64,000 nucleotides of DNA. Origin: Streptomyces sp. NRRL S-646 (lineage in GTDB: Bacteria; Actinomycetota; Actinomycetes; Streptomycetales; Streptomycetaceae). The stretch is from NCBI RefSeq assembly GCF_000720765.1, contig NZ_JODC01000007.1:434001-498000 (forward strand), given 5' to 3'. Below are positions 1-9,911 of this stretch, one piece after another. A program made the position numbers and the translations under genes. The notes under the pieces were generated by a model that was not told the origin of the DNA, did no database searches, and was given only the letters and a program-made list of their open reading frames with translations. The stretch's first letter is position 1. Every line of letters starts with the position of its first letter.

Positions 1-64
1 GCATGCGCCACCCGAGTGGATCGCCCCGCATGCACCGGTAGTCCACCGGTGTGATCGTGACCTC

Positions 65-2147
65 GTGACAGTGACCGAGGACGCCGCCCCGCCTGCCGCC
101 GCACCGCAGCCGCCCGTGCTGGACCCGCGCCGCCGCAACGTCATCTTCGTGACAATCATGCTCGGGATGCTGCTGGCCGCCCTCGACCAGACGATCGTGG
201 GCACGGCCCTGCCGACGATCGTGTCGGATCTCGGCGGTGCCGCGCACATGTCGTGGGTGGTGACCTCGTATCTGCTCGCGGAGACCGTCTCGACCGTGCT
301 GGTCGGCAAGTTCGGCGACCTGTTCGGCCGCAAGGTGGTCTTCCAGGTGTCGGCGATCGTGTTCATCACGGGCTCGTTCCTGTGCGGTCTGGCCACGAAC
401 ATGTCGCTGCTGATCGCCTGGCGGGCGATGCAGGGCGTCGGCGCCGGCGGGCTCATGGTGACCGCGATGGCGCTGATCGCCGATGTGATTCCGCTGCGGG
501 AGCGGGGCAAGTACCAGGGCGCGATCGGGGCGGTGTTCGGGGTGGCCACCGTCATCGGGCCGCTGCTGGGCGGGGTGTTCACCGACCATCTGACCTGGCG
601 CTGGGCGTTCTACGTCAACGTCCCGATCGCGATCGTCGTCGTCGCCGCGGCCGCCCGCACCATCCCGGTGGTGAAGTCGGCCTCCCGGCCCGTCATCGAC
701 TACCTCGGCATCGCGCTCGTCGCGGTCGGGGCAAGTGCCCTGATTCTGGCGACCAGTTGGGGGGGGCAACGAGTACGCGTGGGGTTCGGGCGTCATCATC
801 GGCCTGTTCGTCGGGGGTGCGGTGGCGCTCGGGCTGTTCTGCTGGGCGGAGACCCGGGCGCGTGAACCGATGCTGCCCATGCGGCTGTTCGGCAACCCGG
901 TGTTCACGGTGTGCTCGATCCTCAGCTTCATCGTCGGCTTCGCGATGCTCGGCGCGATGACGTATCTGCCGACCTATCTGCAGTACGTCGACGGCGACTC
1001 CGCGACGATCTCGGGCGTGAGGACGCTGCCGATGGTGATCGGACTGCTGATCGCGTCGGTGTTCAGCGGCAATGTGGTCAGCAAGACCGGCCAGTACCGG
1101 TTCTTCCCCGTCGTCGGCTCCCTGGTGATGGGCCTCGGCCTGTATCTGATGTCGCTGATGGGGCCGGGGACGGGGGCCTGGCTGGAGTCGCTGTACATGT
1201 TCGTGCTCGGCACCGGCATCGGACTGAGCATGCAGGTCCTGACGATCGCCGTGCAGAACACCGTCGACTACGCCGACCTGGGCACCGCGACCTCCGGTGT
1301 GACCTTCTTCCGTACGCTGGGCAGTTCGTTCGGCACCGCGGTGTTCGGCACGATCTACACCAACAGCCTCAAGCCCAACCTCGCCGACGGGATCGCGACC
1401 GCCGCGAAGACCGGCGCCGTCGGCCCGGCCGCCCTCACCAAGGCCGCTACCAGTCCGGAGGGTTTGCACAGGCTGCCGGCAGCCACCGCCGCCCCCATCG
1501 TCGAGGCCTACGCCGACACCATCCAGACCGTCTTCCTGTGGACCGTGCCGGTCGCGGCCGTCGGCTTCCTGGTCTCGCTGTTCCTCAAGCAGGTCGAGCT
1601 GCGGGACAGCGCCCGCAAGGGCTCGACCGACATGGGCGAAGGTTTCGCGTCACCGCACGGCGCCGACTCGCAACGGCTGCTCGAAGCGGCCGTGGGGAAG
1701 CTCATCGGCGGCACGGATCTGGACACCGTGCGCCGGATCATGGCGGAGTCCGACACCCGGCTGGACATCGCCGGTGCCTGGGCCGTGATGCAGGTCGAAC
1801 TGCACACCCGGCTGGTGGGACACGCCAGTCTCGGCATGATCGCCGCCCGTCGTCATCTGCCGCCGGAAGTACTGCTGCCGGTCTTCGACCGCATGGTCGA
1901 GGAGGGCTGTCTGACCCGCGACGGCTATCTGCTCTCCCACACCGAGACGGGTGAGCGGGAGGCCGCAGTGATCAGCAAGGCGTGGGGCAGCTGGCTGGAG
2001 GCAAGGGTGCAGGAGGACGTGGGCCGCCCCACCGGAACGGACCTGCGGGCAGCGGTGGACACCATCGCCAAGCGTCTCCTGGTCGAGGACCTGAGCACCG
2101 GGCTGCCCCAGCGGTCGCGGGAGACGGCCACGGCTGCCGCCGCCTGA
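65..2147 (+). pseudogene. DHA2-type MFS drug-efflux transporter, split by a +1 frameshift in a G run
   Basis: A 14-helix proton-driven multidrug exporter of the DHA2 (EmrB/QacA) group. The first part (GTG at 65) carries the [14 protein letters not shown] motif near residue 41 and motif [11 protein letters not shown], near residue 80. Eight Gs at 759-766 shift the frame, and the upstream reading ends at 865. Removing one G restores [17 protein letters not shown] and joins the rest in frame, giving 693 aa ending at 2147. The distal part holds the remaining helices and a cytosolic tail of about 170 residues whose end looks winged-helix-like (VEEGCLTRDGYLLSHTETG). Either the gene is dead, phase-variable through the homopolymer, or the run is a sequencing error. 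Family call is firm; substrate unknown. Confidence 0.85.
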
Positions 2148-2191
2148 AAACGGGGTGCTCCGCGCGGCGGACGGTCGCCATACTCGGCCCC

Positions 2192-2677
2192 ATGTCTCCC
2201 GCACCCGTCCGCTTCCACGACACCCGCCGCACGGCATACGACTTCGCCGAGTCCGCACTGGTGCGCTGCCCGCGCTGCGACCGCGTCGCCCACTTCGAGC
2301 AGCGGCCGGGCCGGACGGCGGACGCCCGGGGCCGGACGTATCCGGAACGGCGTCTGGTCTGCCGCTCCTGCGGCCTGTCCCGCATCGGCAACGGACCGCA
2401 CTGTGGGCCGCGGCGGCCCGGGCAGCGCTGTTACAGGCCGGCCCTGTGGCTGCGGGCGGAGACCAGGCACGGTGAGCTGTGGGCGTACAACCTCGAACAC
2501 CTCGACCTGATCAGGCGGTTCGTCGTCGCCGATCTGCGGGAGCGGGCTCCCTGGTACGACACGGGGAGGAAGATGACGCTGGTCGCGAGGCTGCCCGCCT
2601 GGATCAAGAGTGCCAAGAACCGCGGTGAGGTGCTGCGCGCGATCGATCGGCTGCGGGCGTCGGTCACGTCGGGCTGA
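2192..2677 (+). CDS. Small zinc-ribbon (TFIIB-type) hypothetical protein
   Basis: A 161-aa protein with a CxxC...CxxC zinc ribbon: RCPRC at residues 25-29 and CRSC at 57-60, followed by a Cys-containing basic segment (GPHCGPRRPGQRC). The second half (LWAYNLEHLDLIRRFV...) looks helical. The family is common in Streptomyces and has no assigned function; nucleic-acid binding is only a guess. The ATG at 2192 was chosen because the longer frame upstream lies inside the preceding transporter gene. The end overlaps the convergent cobK gene by 14 bp. Confidence 0.75.
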   Translation: MSPAPVRFHDTRRTAYDFAESALVRCPRCDRVAHFEQRPGRTADARGRTYPERRLVCRSCGLSRIGNGPHCGPRRPGQRCYRPALWLRAETRHGELWAYNLEHLDLIRRFVVADLRERAPWYDTGRKMTLVARLPAWIKSAKNRGEVLRAIDRLRASVTSG

Positions 2678-3410
2678 GGCCCAGCCGGGCGAGGGCTTGC
2701 GGCACGTCGGGGACGGCGGTCACGCCTTTGGGCAACGGCGGCCTTTGTACGACCACGACCGGCAGCCCCAGTCCGCGGGCGGCCGTGAGCTTGGCGGCCG
2801 TCGCCGCTCCGCCGCTGTCCTTCGTCACCAGGACGTCGACCAGGTACTCGCGCAGCAGCGCCGTCTCGTCGTCCACCGTGAACGGCCCGCGGGCCAGCAA
2901 CACTTCCGTGTGCGGCGGCATCGGCGGCTCGGGGGCCTCCACGGACCGTACGACGAAGTGACGGTCCGTCAGATGAGCGAAGGCGGACAGGCCCATGCGT
3001 CCCGTGGTCAGGAAGACGCGGGGGCCGAAGCGCGGCAGCAGGTCCGCCGCCGCGGCGAGGGACGGGACCAGGTGCCAGCGGTCCTCGGGGCCGGGCCGCC
3101 AGCCCGGCCGGCGCAGGACGACGGCCGGGACGCCGGTGGCCGATGCGGCCTGTGCCGCGTTCGCCGTGATGGCCTCGGCGAAGGGGTGCGTGGCGTCCAC
3201 GAGGGCGTCCACGTGCTGCTCGCGCAGCCAGTCGGCCAGCCCCTCCGCCCCGCCGAAGCCTCCGACGCGCACCTCCCCTGCCAGCGCGCCCGGCCGGGTC
3301 ACCCGCCCTGCGAGTGAGGTCGTGACGCGGACGCCGGGGTGTGCCGTAAGCGCGGCGGCCAGTTCGCGGGCCTCGGTGGTGCCGCCGAGGATCAGGACGT
3401 GGGGGGACAT
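2664..3410 (-). CDS. cobK: Precorrin-6A/cobalt-precorrin-6A reductase
   Basis: A 248-aa cytosolic NADPH-dependent reductase of the CobK/CbiJ family, which reduces precorrin-6A in corrin-ring (vitamin B12) synthesis. The N-terminus MSPHVLILGGTTEAREL holds the nucleotide-binding glycine turn; DATHPFAE near residue 70 and LTTGR in the middle are typical CobK blocks. The start at 3410 places the Rossmann strand at the N-terminus; a longer reading adds only low-complexity Arg/Pro residues. No other cob genes are nearby, so it stands alone here. Its upstream neighbours on the same strand are ribosomal-protein genes, separated by a strong terminator hairpin. Confidence 0.88.
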   Translation of the reverse strand: MSPHVLILGGTTEARELAAALTAHPGVRVTTSLAGRVTRPGALAGEVRVGGFGGAEGLADWLREQHVDALVDATHPFAEAITANAAQAASATGVPAVVLRRPGWRPGPEDRWHLVPSLAAAADLLPRFGPRVFLTTGRMGLSAFAHLTDRHFVVRSVEAPEPPMPPHTEVLLARGPFTVDDETALLREYLVDVLVTKDSGGAATAAKLTAARGLGLPVVVVQRPPLPKGVTAVPDVPQALARLGLSPT

Positions 3411-3459
3411 GGGTGCGAGCGTACGAGGTCGGCGGTGGGCGCGAATGCGGGGGATGCGG

Positions 3460-3493
3460 GACGGCCGCCCGGTGGGTGCACCGGGCGGCCGTC
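3460..3493 (-). terminator. Terminator hairpin after the zinc-free ribosomal protein operon
   Basis: A perfect 14-bp inverted repeat, GACGGCCGCCCGGT at 3460-3473 and its complement at 3480-3493, with a 6-nt loop. It lies 11 bp beyond the rpmJ stop codon and before cobK, so it should end the rpmG-rpmE-rpmJ transcript. There is no clear U-tract, which is usual for actinomycete hairpin terminators. Confidence 0.7.
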
Positions 3494-3504
3494 TCATCTG
3501 GCGC

Positions 3505-3627
3505 TCAGCCCTGGCGGGCCTTGAAGCGGGGGTCCTTCTTGTTGATCACGTAGACCACGCCCCGTCGGCGGACCACCTGGGCGCCGGGCTTGGACTTCAG
3601 TGAGCGCAGGGACTTGCGGACCTTCAT
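3505..3627 (-). CDS. rpmJ: 50S ribosomal protein L36, cysteine-free paralog
   Basis: A 40-aa basic protein, [20 protein letters not shown] at its N-terminus, of the L36 family that binds 23S rRNA in the large subunit. The zinc-binding Cys/His set of the ordinary L36 is absent, so this is the C-minus alternative form. It is the last gene of a three-gene set with L31 and L33, both also without cysteine, 35 bp downstream of rpmE. In Streptomyces such paralogs replace the zinc-containing versions when zinc is scarce; here that role is inferred from the missing cysteines and the gene company. Confidence 0.93.
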   Translation of the reverse strand: MKVRKSLRSLKSKPGAQVVRRRGVVYVINKKDPRFKARQG

Positions 3628-3662
3628 GGTTCTGCTCTCCTCGGGTAGGGCGCGGGGCCGCG

Positions 3663-3923
3663 TCAGTGACGGGTCGCCGGGGAGCGGCCGTAGCGGCGCT
3701 CGAAGCGCTCCACCCGGCCGGCCGTGTCCAGGACCCGCGACCTGCCCGTGTAGAAGGGGTGGGACGCCGAGGAGATCTCGACGTCGATCACGGGGTAGGT
3801 GTTGCCGTCCTCCCACTCGATCGTCTTCGACGAGTCGGCGGTGGAGCGGGTGAGGAAGGTGACGTCCGCGGTGCGGTCGCGGAAGACCACGTAGCGGGAG
3901 TCGGGATGGATGCGGGGCTTCAT
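3663..3923 (-). CDS. rpmE2: 50S ribosomal protein L31 type B, zinc-free
   Basis: An 86-aa protein starting [16 protein letters not shown], with the [12 protein letters not shown] block diagnostic of L31 type B. It has no cysteines, unlike zinc-binding L31. It lies 72 bp downstream of rpmG and 35 bp upstream of rpmJ, all on the minus strand, consistent with one operon of zinc-sparing ribosomal proteins. L31 sits at the central protuberance and bridges the subunits. The length fits the family. Confidence 0.93.
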   Translation of the reverse strand: MKPRIHPDSRYVVFRDRTADVTFLTRSTADSSKTIEWEDGNTYPVIDVEISSASHPFYTGRSRVLDTAGRVERFERRYGRSPATRH

Positions 3924-3995
3924 GGGGTTTCCTTTCCGGGGCCGCGGTCCTGAGGTTGATACCTCGGGGCCTCGGCCCGGTCGTCGCGGGATGCT

Positions 3996-4160
3996 TCAGC
4001 GCTCCTCGCGGAACTCGACGTGCGCGCCGGCCACGTGGTCGTACTTGCGCAGGACGAGTCGGTCGGGGTCGTTGAGGCGGTTCTTGCGGGTCACGTAGGT
4101 GACGCCGGTTCCGGCCGTCGACTTCAGCTTGACGACGGGGCGCGCGGTGCTGCGTGCCAT
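3996..4160 (-). CDS. rpmG: 50S ribosomal protein L33, cysteine-free paralog
   Basis: A 54-aa basic protein starting [20 protein letters not shown] and ending HVEFREER. The YVTRKNR and RLVLRKYD blocks are L33 signatures. The CxxC pairs that hold zinc in the standard paralog are missing. It is the first gene of the L33-L31-L36 set. A Zur box would be expected upstream if the set follows the Streptomyces zinc regulon, but between 4161 and 4283 I see only a short inverted repeat (GGATC-TAT-GATCC at 4186-4198) that does not match a Zur site, so regulation is open. Confidence 0.93.
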   Translation of the reverse strand: MARSTARPVVKLKSTAGTGVTYVTRKNRLNDPDRLVLRKYDHVAGAHVEFREER

Positions 4161-4283
4161 GAGGTTCTCCCTTCGCCCACGCCACGGATCTATGATCCGA
4201 GCATGTCAATCACAGCTGGTCCAACAACGCCTTCGGCCGTCGCATTCCCGGGGTGGCGGGTGGTGCGCGGTTATCGTCCAGGC

Positions 4284-5138
4284 ATGGAGTCAGTACGTGA
4301 GTCCGTGCGTGGGTCCGTGCGTGCCGTCCTCATCGACATCGACGGGGTGCTCACCGTCTCGTGGGAGCCGTTGCCGGGGGCGGTCGAGGCGCTGCGGGAG
4401 CTCAGGGAGGCCGGGTTCGGGGTCGCGCTGGTCACCAACACGACGTCGCGGACCCGGGCGTCGATCGCCGGGACCTTGCGGGAGGCGGGGTTCGCGGTCG
4501 ACGCGGACGACATCTTGACCGCGCCCGTCGCCACCGCCGCCCACCTCGCCGAGCAGTGTCCGGGTGCGCGGTGTGTGCTGCTGAACAGTGGGGACATCCG
4601 GGAGGATCTCGACGGGGTCGCGCTGTTCGACCCTGCGGATGCCGCCCCGGAGGCTGTCGACCCGGACGATGCGGAGAGCGTGCCGGACGTCGTGATCGTC
4701 GGGGGCGCCGGGCCGGAGTTCGACTACGACGCGCTCAACCGGGCCTTCGGGTATCTGCAGCGCGGGGCCCGGCTGGTCGCCGTACACCGCAATCTGTACT
4801 GGCGTACCGATGCCGGACTACAGCTCGACTCCGGGGCGTTTCTCGTCGGGCTGGAGCAGGCCGCCCGGACGGAGGCGGAGGTGACCGGAAAGCCGTCGGC
4901 GGCGTTCTTCGAGGCGGGGCTGGCTCGGCTCGGGGTGGGGGCCGGTGAGGCGGTGATGGTCGGGGACGACATCGAGTCCGATGTGCTGGCGGCGCAGCGT
5001 GCGGGGATCACCGGGGTGCTGGTGAAGACCGGGAAGTATCTGCCCGAGACGCATCGGGATGCGAGCGGTACGCCGGATCACGTCATCGAGTCGTTCGCGG
5101 ATCTGCCGGGGCTGTTGCGGGGTTCGGCGGAGGAGTAG
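4284..5138 (+). CDS. HAD-superfamily IIA hydrolase (LHPP-like phosphatase)
   Basis: A 284-aa cytosolic phosphatase-like enzyme. The nucleophile motif VLIDIDGVLT lies at residues 15-24 (Asp18, Asp20), motif II at LVTNTTSRT, and the C-terminal metal motif at MVGDDIESDV. The KPSAAFFEAGL segment is typical of the IIA subfamily that includes phospholysine/pyrophosphate phosphatase and NagD. The substrate cannot be read from the sequence. The N-terminus contains three near-repeats of a 12-nt unit (ESVR/ESVR/GSVR), so the exact start is less sure; GTG codons inside the repeat are alternatives. It ends 5 bp before the convergent TauE gene. Confidence 0.82.
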   Translation: MESVRESVRGSVRAVLIDIDGVLTVSWEPLPGAVEALRELREAGFGVALVTNTTSRTRASIAGTLREAGFAVDADDILTAPVATAAHLAEQCPGARCVLLNSGDIREDLDGVALFDPADAAPEAVDPDDAESVPDVVIVGGAGPEFDYDALNRAFGYLQRGARLVAVHRNLYWRTDAGLQLDSGAFLVGLEQAARTEAEVTGKPSAAFFEAGLARLGVGAGEAVMVGDDIESDVLAAQRAGITGVLVKTGKYLPETHRDASGTPDHVIESFADLPGLLRGSAEE

Positions 5139-5143
5139 CTCGG

Positions 5144-5917
5144 TCAGCGCAACAGCAGCTGCAGGCCGCCCACGACCGTCGCAGCGATCACGAGTTGTTC
5201 GAAGAGGCGCTGGTTGATTCGGTTCACAGCCCATTTGCCGAACAACGCACCGGGCACGACGAACACCGCGAGTGCGGCGTCAAGGAACAGCGAGCGGCCG
5301 TCGATCAGGCCGAGGCCGGCGCTGAAGGGCACCTTCGACACGTTCACGATCAGGAAGAAGAACGCCGAGGTGCCCAGGAACCCGAGTTTCCGGAAGCCCG
5401 CCGAGAGCAGGTACATCGACATCACCGGGCCGCCCGCGTTGGCGACCATCGTGGTGAAGCCGCCGAGGACGCCGTACGAGCGGGCCTTGACCCGGCCGGA
5501 CCTCGTGGCCACCGAGTCCGGCTCTTCGTCGGCCTCCGCCGTGCGCCGCCGCCACACCGTCACGCCCGCCATGAGCAGCAGGATCGCGCCGATCGACGTC
5601 CGTACGATCCCGTCATTGGCCCACATCAGGAACACCGTGCCCACGACCACGCCCGCCGCGACCGCCGGGAACAGCCGCCACAGCGTGGGCCAGTGGGCGT
5701 GCCTGCGGTAGGTGAGGACGGCGAGGACGTCGCCGACGATCAGGACGGGCAGCAGGACGCCGGTGGAGGCGCGGGCGGGCAGGACCGCCGCGAAGATGGC
5801 GAGGCTCACCGTGTTGGCCCCGCTCACGGCGGTCTTGGAGAAGCCGACGAGGAGGGCGGCGAAGGCGAGGGCGGCGAACTCCCAGCCGGTTATGTGCCAG
5901 AGCGTCATCGTGTTCAT
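5144..5917 (-). CDS. TauE/SafE-family membrane permease (probable anion exporter)
   Basis: A 257-aa integral membrane protein with about 7-8 helices. The family signature is the N-terminal GFSKTAVSGANTVSL and the repeated second half GFTTMVANAGGPVMSMYLL. Members move sulfite, sulfoacetate or related anions across the membrane; the substrate here is unknown. The start at 5917 (MNTMTLWHITGWEF) gives a short cytosolic lead into helix 1; an ATG nine codons upstream is possible. No sulfur-metabolism genes are adjacent. Confidence 0.85.
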   Translation of the reverse strand: MNTMTLWHITGWEFAALAFAALLVGFSKTAVSGANTVSLAIFAAVLPARASTGVLLPVLIVGDVLAVLTYRRHAHWPTLWRLFPAVAAGVVVGTVFLMWANDGIVRTSIGAILLLMAGVTVWRRRTAEADEEPDSVATRSGRVKARSYGVLGGFTTMVANAGGPVMSMYLLSAGFRKLGFLGTSAFFFLIVNVSKVPFSAGLGLIDGRSLFLDAALAVFVVPGALFGKWAVNRINQRLFEQLVIAATVVGGLQLLLR

Positions 5918-5998
5918 GCGGGGACCGATGCTATGTGCAGCCAACGGGGCGTGTAAGTACCGTCTCGCTGGTTGGCGCCGGCGGTGGTGCGGCCGTCA

Positions 5999-6070
5999 CT
6001 GGGGGCTGCCGCCCCCAGACCCCCGCTTTCAGCCTGAACGGCCTCGTCCTCAAACGCCGGACGGGCTGAA
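5999..6070. repeat. Streptomyces intergenic repeat with embedded terminator-like hairpin
   Basis: An 8-bp inverted repeat CTGGGGGC-tgcc-GCCCCCAG (5999-6018) is followed by a conserved-looking tail reaching CGTCCTCAAACGCCGGACGG (6045-6064). From memory, this hairpin-plus-tail unit recurs between genes in many Streptomyces genomes. It sits between the 5' end of the TauE gene and the 3' end of the thiolase gene, so it could terminate the thiolase transcript. Confidence 0.6.
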
Positions 6071-6099
6071 TTACCTGAACCGGCGCCCAGAAGTGCCGT

Positions 6100-7287
<1,188 letters not shown>

Positions 7288-7313
7288 GACAGGACTCCTG
7301 ACCGACGGCACAC

Positions 7314-7332
7314 TTAATTAGCGCTGCTAGTT
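7314..7332 (-). promoter_or_regulatory. Possible operator upstream of the thiolase gene
   Basis: On the coding strand of the thiolase the site reads AACTAGCAGCGCTAATTAA, an imperfect palindrome centred on TAGC-AGC-GCTA. It is markedly A/T-rich against a GC-rich background and lies 27-45 bp ahead of the chosen start. Thiolase genes in actinomycetes are often under TetR-type repressors, which bind such sites. No regulator gene is adjacent. Confidence 0.4.
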
Positions 7333-7377
7333 TTGGAGTGTAGACCGCTGCCGCGTCGCCTGGGAAGATCCCGGAAG

Positions 7378-7417
7378 GTCACCAGGTCACCAGGTCACCA
7401 GGACACCAGGACACCAG
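7378..7417. repeat. Five tandem copies of an 8-bp unit
   Basis: Three exact copies of GTCACCAG (7378-7401) are followed by two of GACACCAG (7402-7417) and a decayed sixth. The array lies in the leader between the thiolase start and the hydrolase gene at 7453. It could be a slipped-strand tract or a cluster of binding sites; nothing in the sequence decides. Confidence 0.8.
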
Positions 7418-7452
7418 GGGCCAGGACCTTCACCGATGCAGCTGGAGGAGAC

Positions 7453-8262
7453 ATGGCCGACGCCCGCGAGCACGTCGTCACGGGGAGCCACGGATCGATC
7501 GCCGTACGCGAGTGGCTACGGGAGCGGCCCCGGTATCTGGCGCTGGTCGTGCATGGCTACGGGGAGCACGCCGGCCGGTACGAGGAGGTGGCCGGGGTGC
7601 TGGTCGAGCACGGGGCCGCGGTCTTCGCGCCCGATCATGTGGGGCACGGCAGGTCGGCGGGTGAGCGGGTGCTGGTCGAGGACTTCGAGGACGTGGTCGG
7701 TGACGTCCACCTCGTGGCGGAGCTGGCACGGTCCGTGCACCCGGGGGTGCCGGTCGTGCTGATCGGGCACTCCATGGGCGGGCTGATCTCGGCCCGTTAC
7801 GCCCAGCGCCACGGCGACGGGCTCGCGGCGCTCGTACTGTCCGGGCCGGTGATCGGCGCATGGGAACTGCCGGGGCAGCTGCTCGCGCTCGACGAGATCC
7901 CCGATACGCCCATCAGTCCGGCCTCGCTCTCCCGCGATGCGGCGGTCGGGGCGGCGTACATGGCCGACCCGCTGGTCTGGCACGGTCCGATGAAGCGGCC
8001 GACCGTGGAGGCCTTCGCCCGGACGCTGGAGACCGTCGTCAAGAGCGGTGATGTCGGCCGCCTGCCGCTGCTGTGGCTGCACGGCGAGGACGACCGGTTG
8101 GTTCCGCCGGCCGGGAGCCGCGTCGGCGTCGAGCAGCTCAGCGGCGGCGACCTCACCGAGCGGATCTATCCAGGCGCCCGGCACGAGGTGTTCAACGAGA
8201 CCAACAAGGCCGAGGTCTTCGCGGATCTGTCCCGATTTCTGGACGGCGTGCTCACACACTGA
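7453..8262 (+). CDS. Alpha/beta hydrolase, monoacylglycerol-lipase-like
   Basis: A 269-aa serine hydrolase. The nucleophile elbow GHSMGG is at residues 105-110 (Ser107), the oxyanion-hole strand is LVVHGYGEHAGRY, the acid is in HGEDDRLVP and the catalytic His in GARHEVFNE. This set matches the hydrolase_4/monoacylglycerol lipase group acting on monoglycerides or similar esters. No signal peptide, so probably cytosolic. A strong site (GGAGGAG) precedes the ATG at 7453. Confidence 0.88.
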   Translation: MADAREHVVTGSHGSIAVREWLRERPRYLALVVHGYGEHAGRYEEVAGVLVEHGAAVFAPDHVGHGRSAGERVLVEDFEDVVGDVHLVAELARSVHPGVPVVLIGHSMGGLISARYAQRHGDGLAALVLSGPVIGAWELPGQLLALDEIPDTPISPASLSRDAAVGAAYMADPLVWHGPMKRPTVEAFARTLETVVKSGDVGRLPLLWLHGEDDRLVPPAGSRVGVEQLSGGDLTERIYPGARHEVFNETNKAEVFADLSRFLDGVLTH

Positions 8263-8360
8263 GACGTCATTAGGCGGCCCGGCGTCTTGTTTGCACCACT
8301 TCGCCATGGGCACCCGAGCCCGCGTGGAGTGACCGCAACGACTGGAAGGAGAAGCGCCCT

Positions 8361-8843
8361 ATGACTGCGGTGAAGAGCACACTTCCGGAACCGGCCCGCA
8401 AGATCGCCGGTGACGCGCTGCAGAGCACTCTCGTGGATCTTCTCGGGCTCTCACTGATCGCAAAGCAGGTGCACTGGAACATCGTCGGCCCGCGGTTCCG
8501 CTCGATCCACCTCCAGCTCGACGAGGTGGTGGCCACGGCCCGCTCGTACGCCGACACGGTCGCGGAGCGCTCCTCGGCGCTCGGCCTGCCGCCCGACGGA
8601 CGGCCCGAGACGATCGCGGCGGCCTACACGCTGCCGGGTCCGAAGGACGGCTGGGTGCGCGACGCGGACGTCGTCCAGCTGATCGCGGACGCGCTGGAGG
8701 CGGCGATCGGACGGCTGCGCGAGCGCATCGCCGCGACCGCCGAGCCGGATCCCGTCACCCAGGACCTGCTGATCTCCCTCACCGCGGAGCTCGAGAAGCA
8801 GCGGTGGATGTTCGACGCGGAGAACTGGCCTCGCGACGACTGA
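8361..8843 (+). CDS. dps: Dps-family ferritin-like DNA protection protein
   Basis: A 160-aa ferritin-like protein that forms a dodecamer, oxidises and stores iron, and protects DNA in stationary phase or stress. The Dps signature is KQVHWNIVGPRFRSIHLQLD (residues 34-53), with His, Asp and Glu ligands of the inter-subunit ferroxidase centre. The rest is the expected four-helix bundle, ending EKQRWMFDAENW. AAGGAGAA lies ahead of the ATG. The next genes run in the same direction: DUF3140 and an endonuclease-like protein. Confidence 0.93.
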   Translation: MTAVKSTLPEPARKIAGDALQSTLVDLLGLSLIAKQVHWNIVGPRFRSIHLQLDEVVATARSYADTVAERSSALGLPPDGRPETIAAAYTLPGPKDGWVRDADVVQLIADALEAAIGRLRERIAATAEPDPVTQDLLISLTAELEKQRWMFDAENWPRDD

Positions 8844-8885
8844 CCCGTCGACGGCCGGACCATGCACGTACGGAAGGGGCACTCG

Positions 8886-9209
8886 ATGACCGACGCCCTC
8901 GAACTCGACGCGCTGTGGGAAGACTTCCACCGCGCGGTGAACATGACCTCCCAGGAGCTTGCCGCCTGGCTGCGGGTGAGTGACGCCGACGAGAGCACGG
9001 AGTCCCTGCCCGACCAGGCGGGCTCGCCCACCGGGCAGCACGTGCTGGCGATCCTGCAGAAACGGCGCACGGATCTCACGGACGACGACATCCGTGTGAT
9101 GTACGAGGTCGTCGACACGGTCACGGACCTGGAGAGCGAGCCCGAGGCAGAGGACACCGACCGCCGGCACCGGCTGATGACGATCGGCCACGACCCGCTG
9201 AAGCCATGA
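8886..9209 (+). CDS. DUF3140 family protein
   Basis: A 107-aa acidic protein. WEDFHRAVNMTSQELAAWL near the N-terminus and GQHVLAILQKRR in the middle are the DUF3140 pattern; related proteins are sometimes annotated as DNA-binding. The ATG at 8886 was preferred to one eight codons upstream because the family begins around MTDALELD. Its stop overlaps the ATG of the next gene by 4 bp (ATGA), so the two should be co-translated. Function unknown. Confidence 0.75.
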   Translation: MTDALELDALWEDFHRAVNMTSQELAAWLRVSDADESTESLPDQAGSPTGQHVLAILQKRRTDLTDDDIRVMYEVVDTVTDLESEPEAEDTDRRHRLMTIGHDPLKP

Positions 9210-9853
9210 GCGGTCAGAAGGACGTCGTACGCGAACTGGTGTGGGCGCATGGGCAGACGTTCGCCGAGGAGGCGGGCATCACGCTCAAGGACACCCCGCA
9301 GCCGCTGTACCGGCTGCTGGTCCTTGCGCTCCTGTTCAGCGCCCGCATCCGCGGGTCCATCGCCGTCGACACCGCCCGCGAGCTGTACCGGGCGGGCCTG
9401 CGCGACCCGCGCCGGATGGCCGAGGCCGACTGGCAGCAGCGGGTGGACGCGCTGGGCCGCGGCGGCTACCGCCGCTACGACGAGCGCACTGCCACTCAAC
9501 TCGGCGACGGCGCCGAGCTGTTGACCGAGCGGTGGGGCGGGGATCTGCGCCGGCTGCGGAAGGAGGCGGACGGCGATGTCGACGAACTGCGCCGTCTGCT
9601 CCAGGAGGTCCCGGGCCTGGGCCCGGCCGGCGCCGACATCTTCCTGCGCGAGGCACAGCAGGTGTGGCCGGAAGCCGCACCGTACCTGGACCGCAAGGCG
9701 CTCGACGGAGCGGAACGGCTGGGGCTGCCGAAGGACCCTGACCGGCTGGTGAAACTCGCCGGGGACACCCAACCGGCCGTGCTCGCCGCGGCGTTGGTGC
9801 GGGCGGCGCTCGACAAGGAGGTGGCCGAAGACAGTCTCCGCCGCGCGGCATGA
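9206..9853 (+). CDS. HhH endonuclease III-like protein
   Basis: A 215-aa protein resembling the helix-hairpin-helix glycosylase fold. The hairpin is LLQEVPGLGPAGADIF (about residues 131-146), which contacts DNA backbone in endonuclease III. I do not see the iron-sulfur cysteines or an unmistakable catalytic Lys/Asp pair, so repair activity is unproven. It is translationally coupled to DUF3140 upstream. Together with Dps this small group may serve DNA protection. Confidence 0.7.
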   Translation: MSGQKDVVRELVWAHGQTFAEEAGITLKDTPQPLYRLLVLALLFSARIRGSIAVDTARELYRAGLRDPRRMAEADWQQRVDALGRGGYRRYDERTATQLGDGAELLTERWGGDLRRLRKEADGDVDELRRLLQEVPGLGPAGADIFLREAQQVWPEAAPYLDRKALDGAERLGLPKDPDRLVKLAGDTQPAVLAAALVRAALDKEVAEDSLRRAA

Positions 9854-9911
9854 TCGTGTAACACTGCTCGCACGCACGCCTTTTTGGGCCTGTCGAGCAG
9901 AGGAGCGTCAC

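Noticed and set aside
4186..4198. GGATC-TAT-GATCC inverted repeat ahead of the L33 gene as a Zur box
   Set aside because: Does not match the Streptomyces Zur consensus in length or sequence and is short enough to arise by chance.
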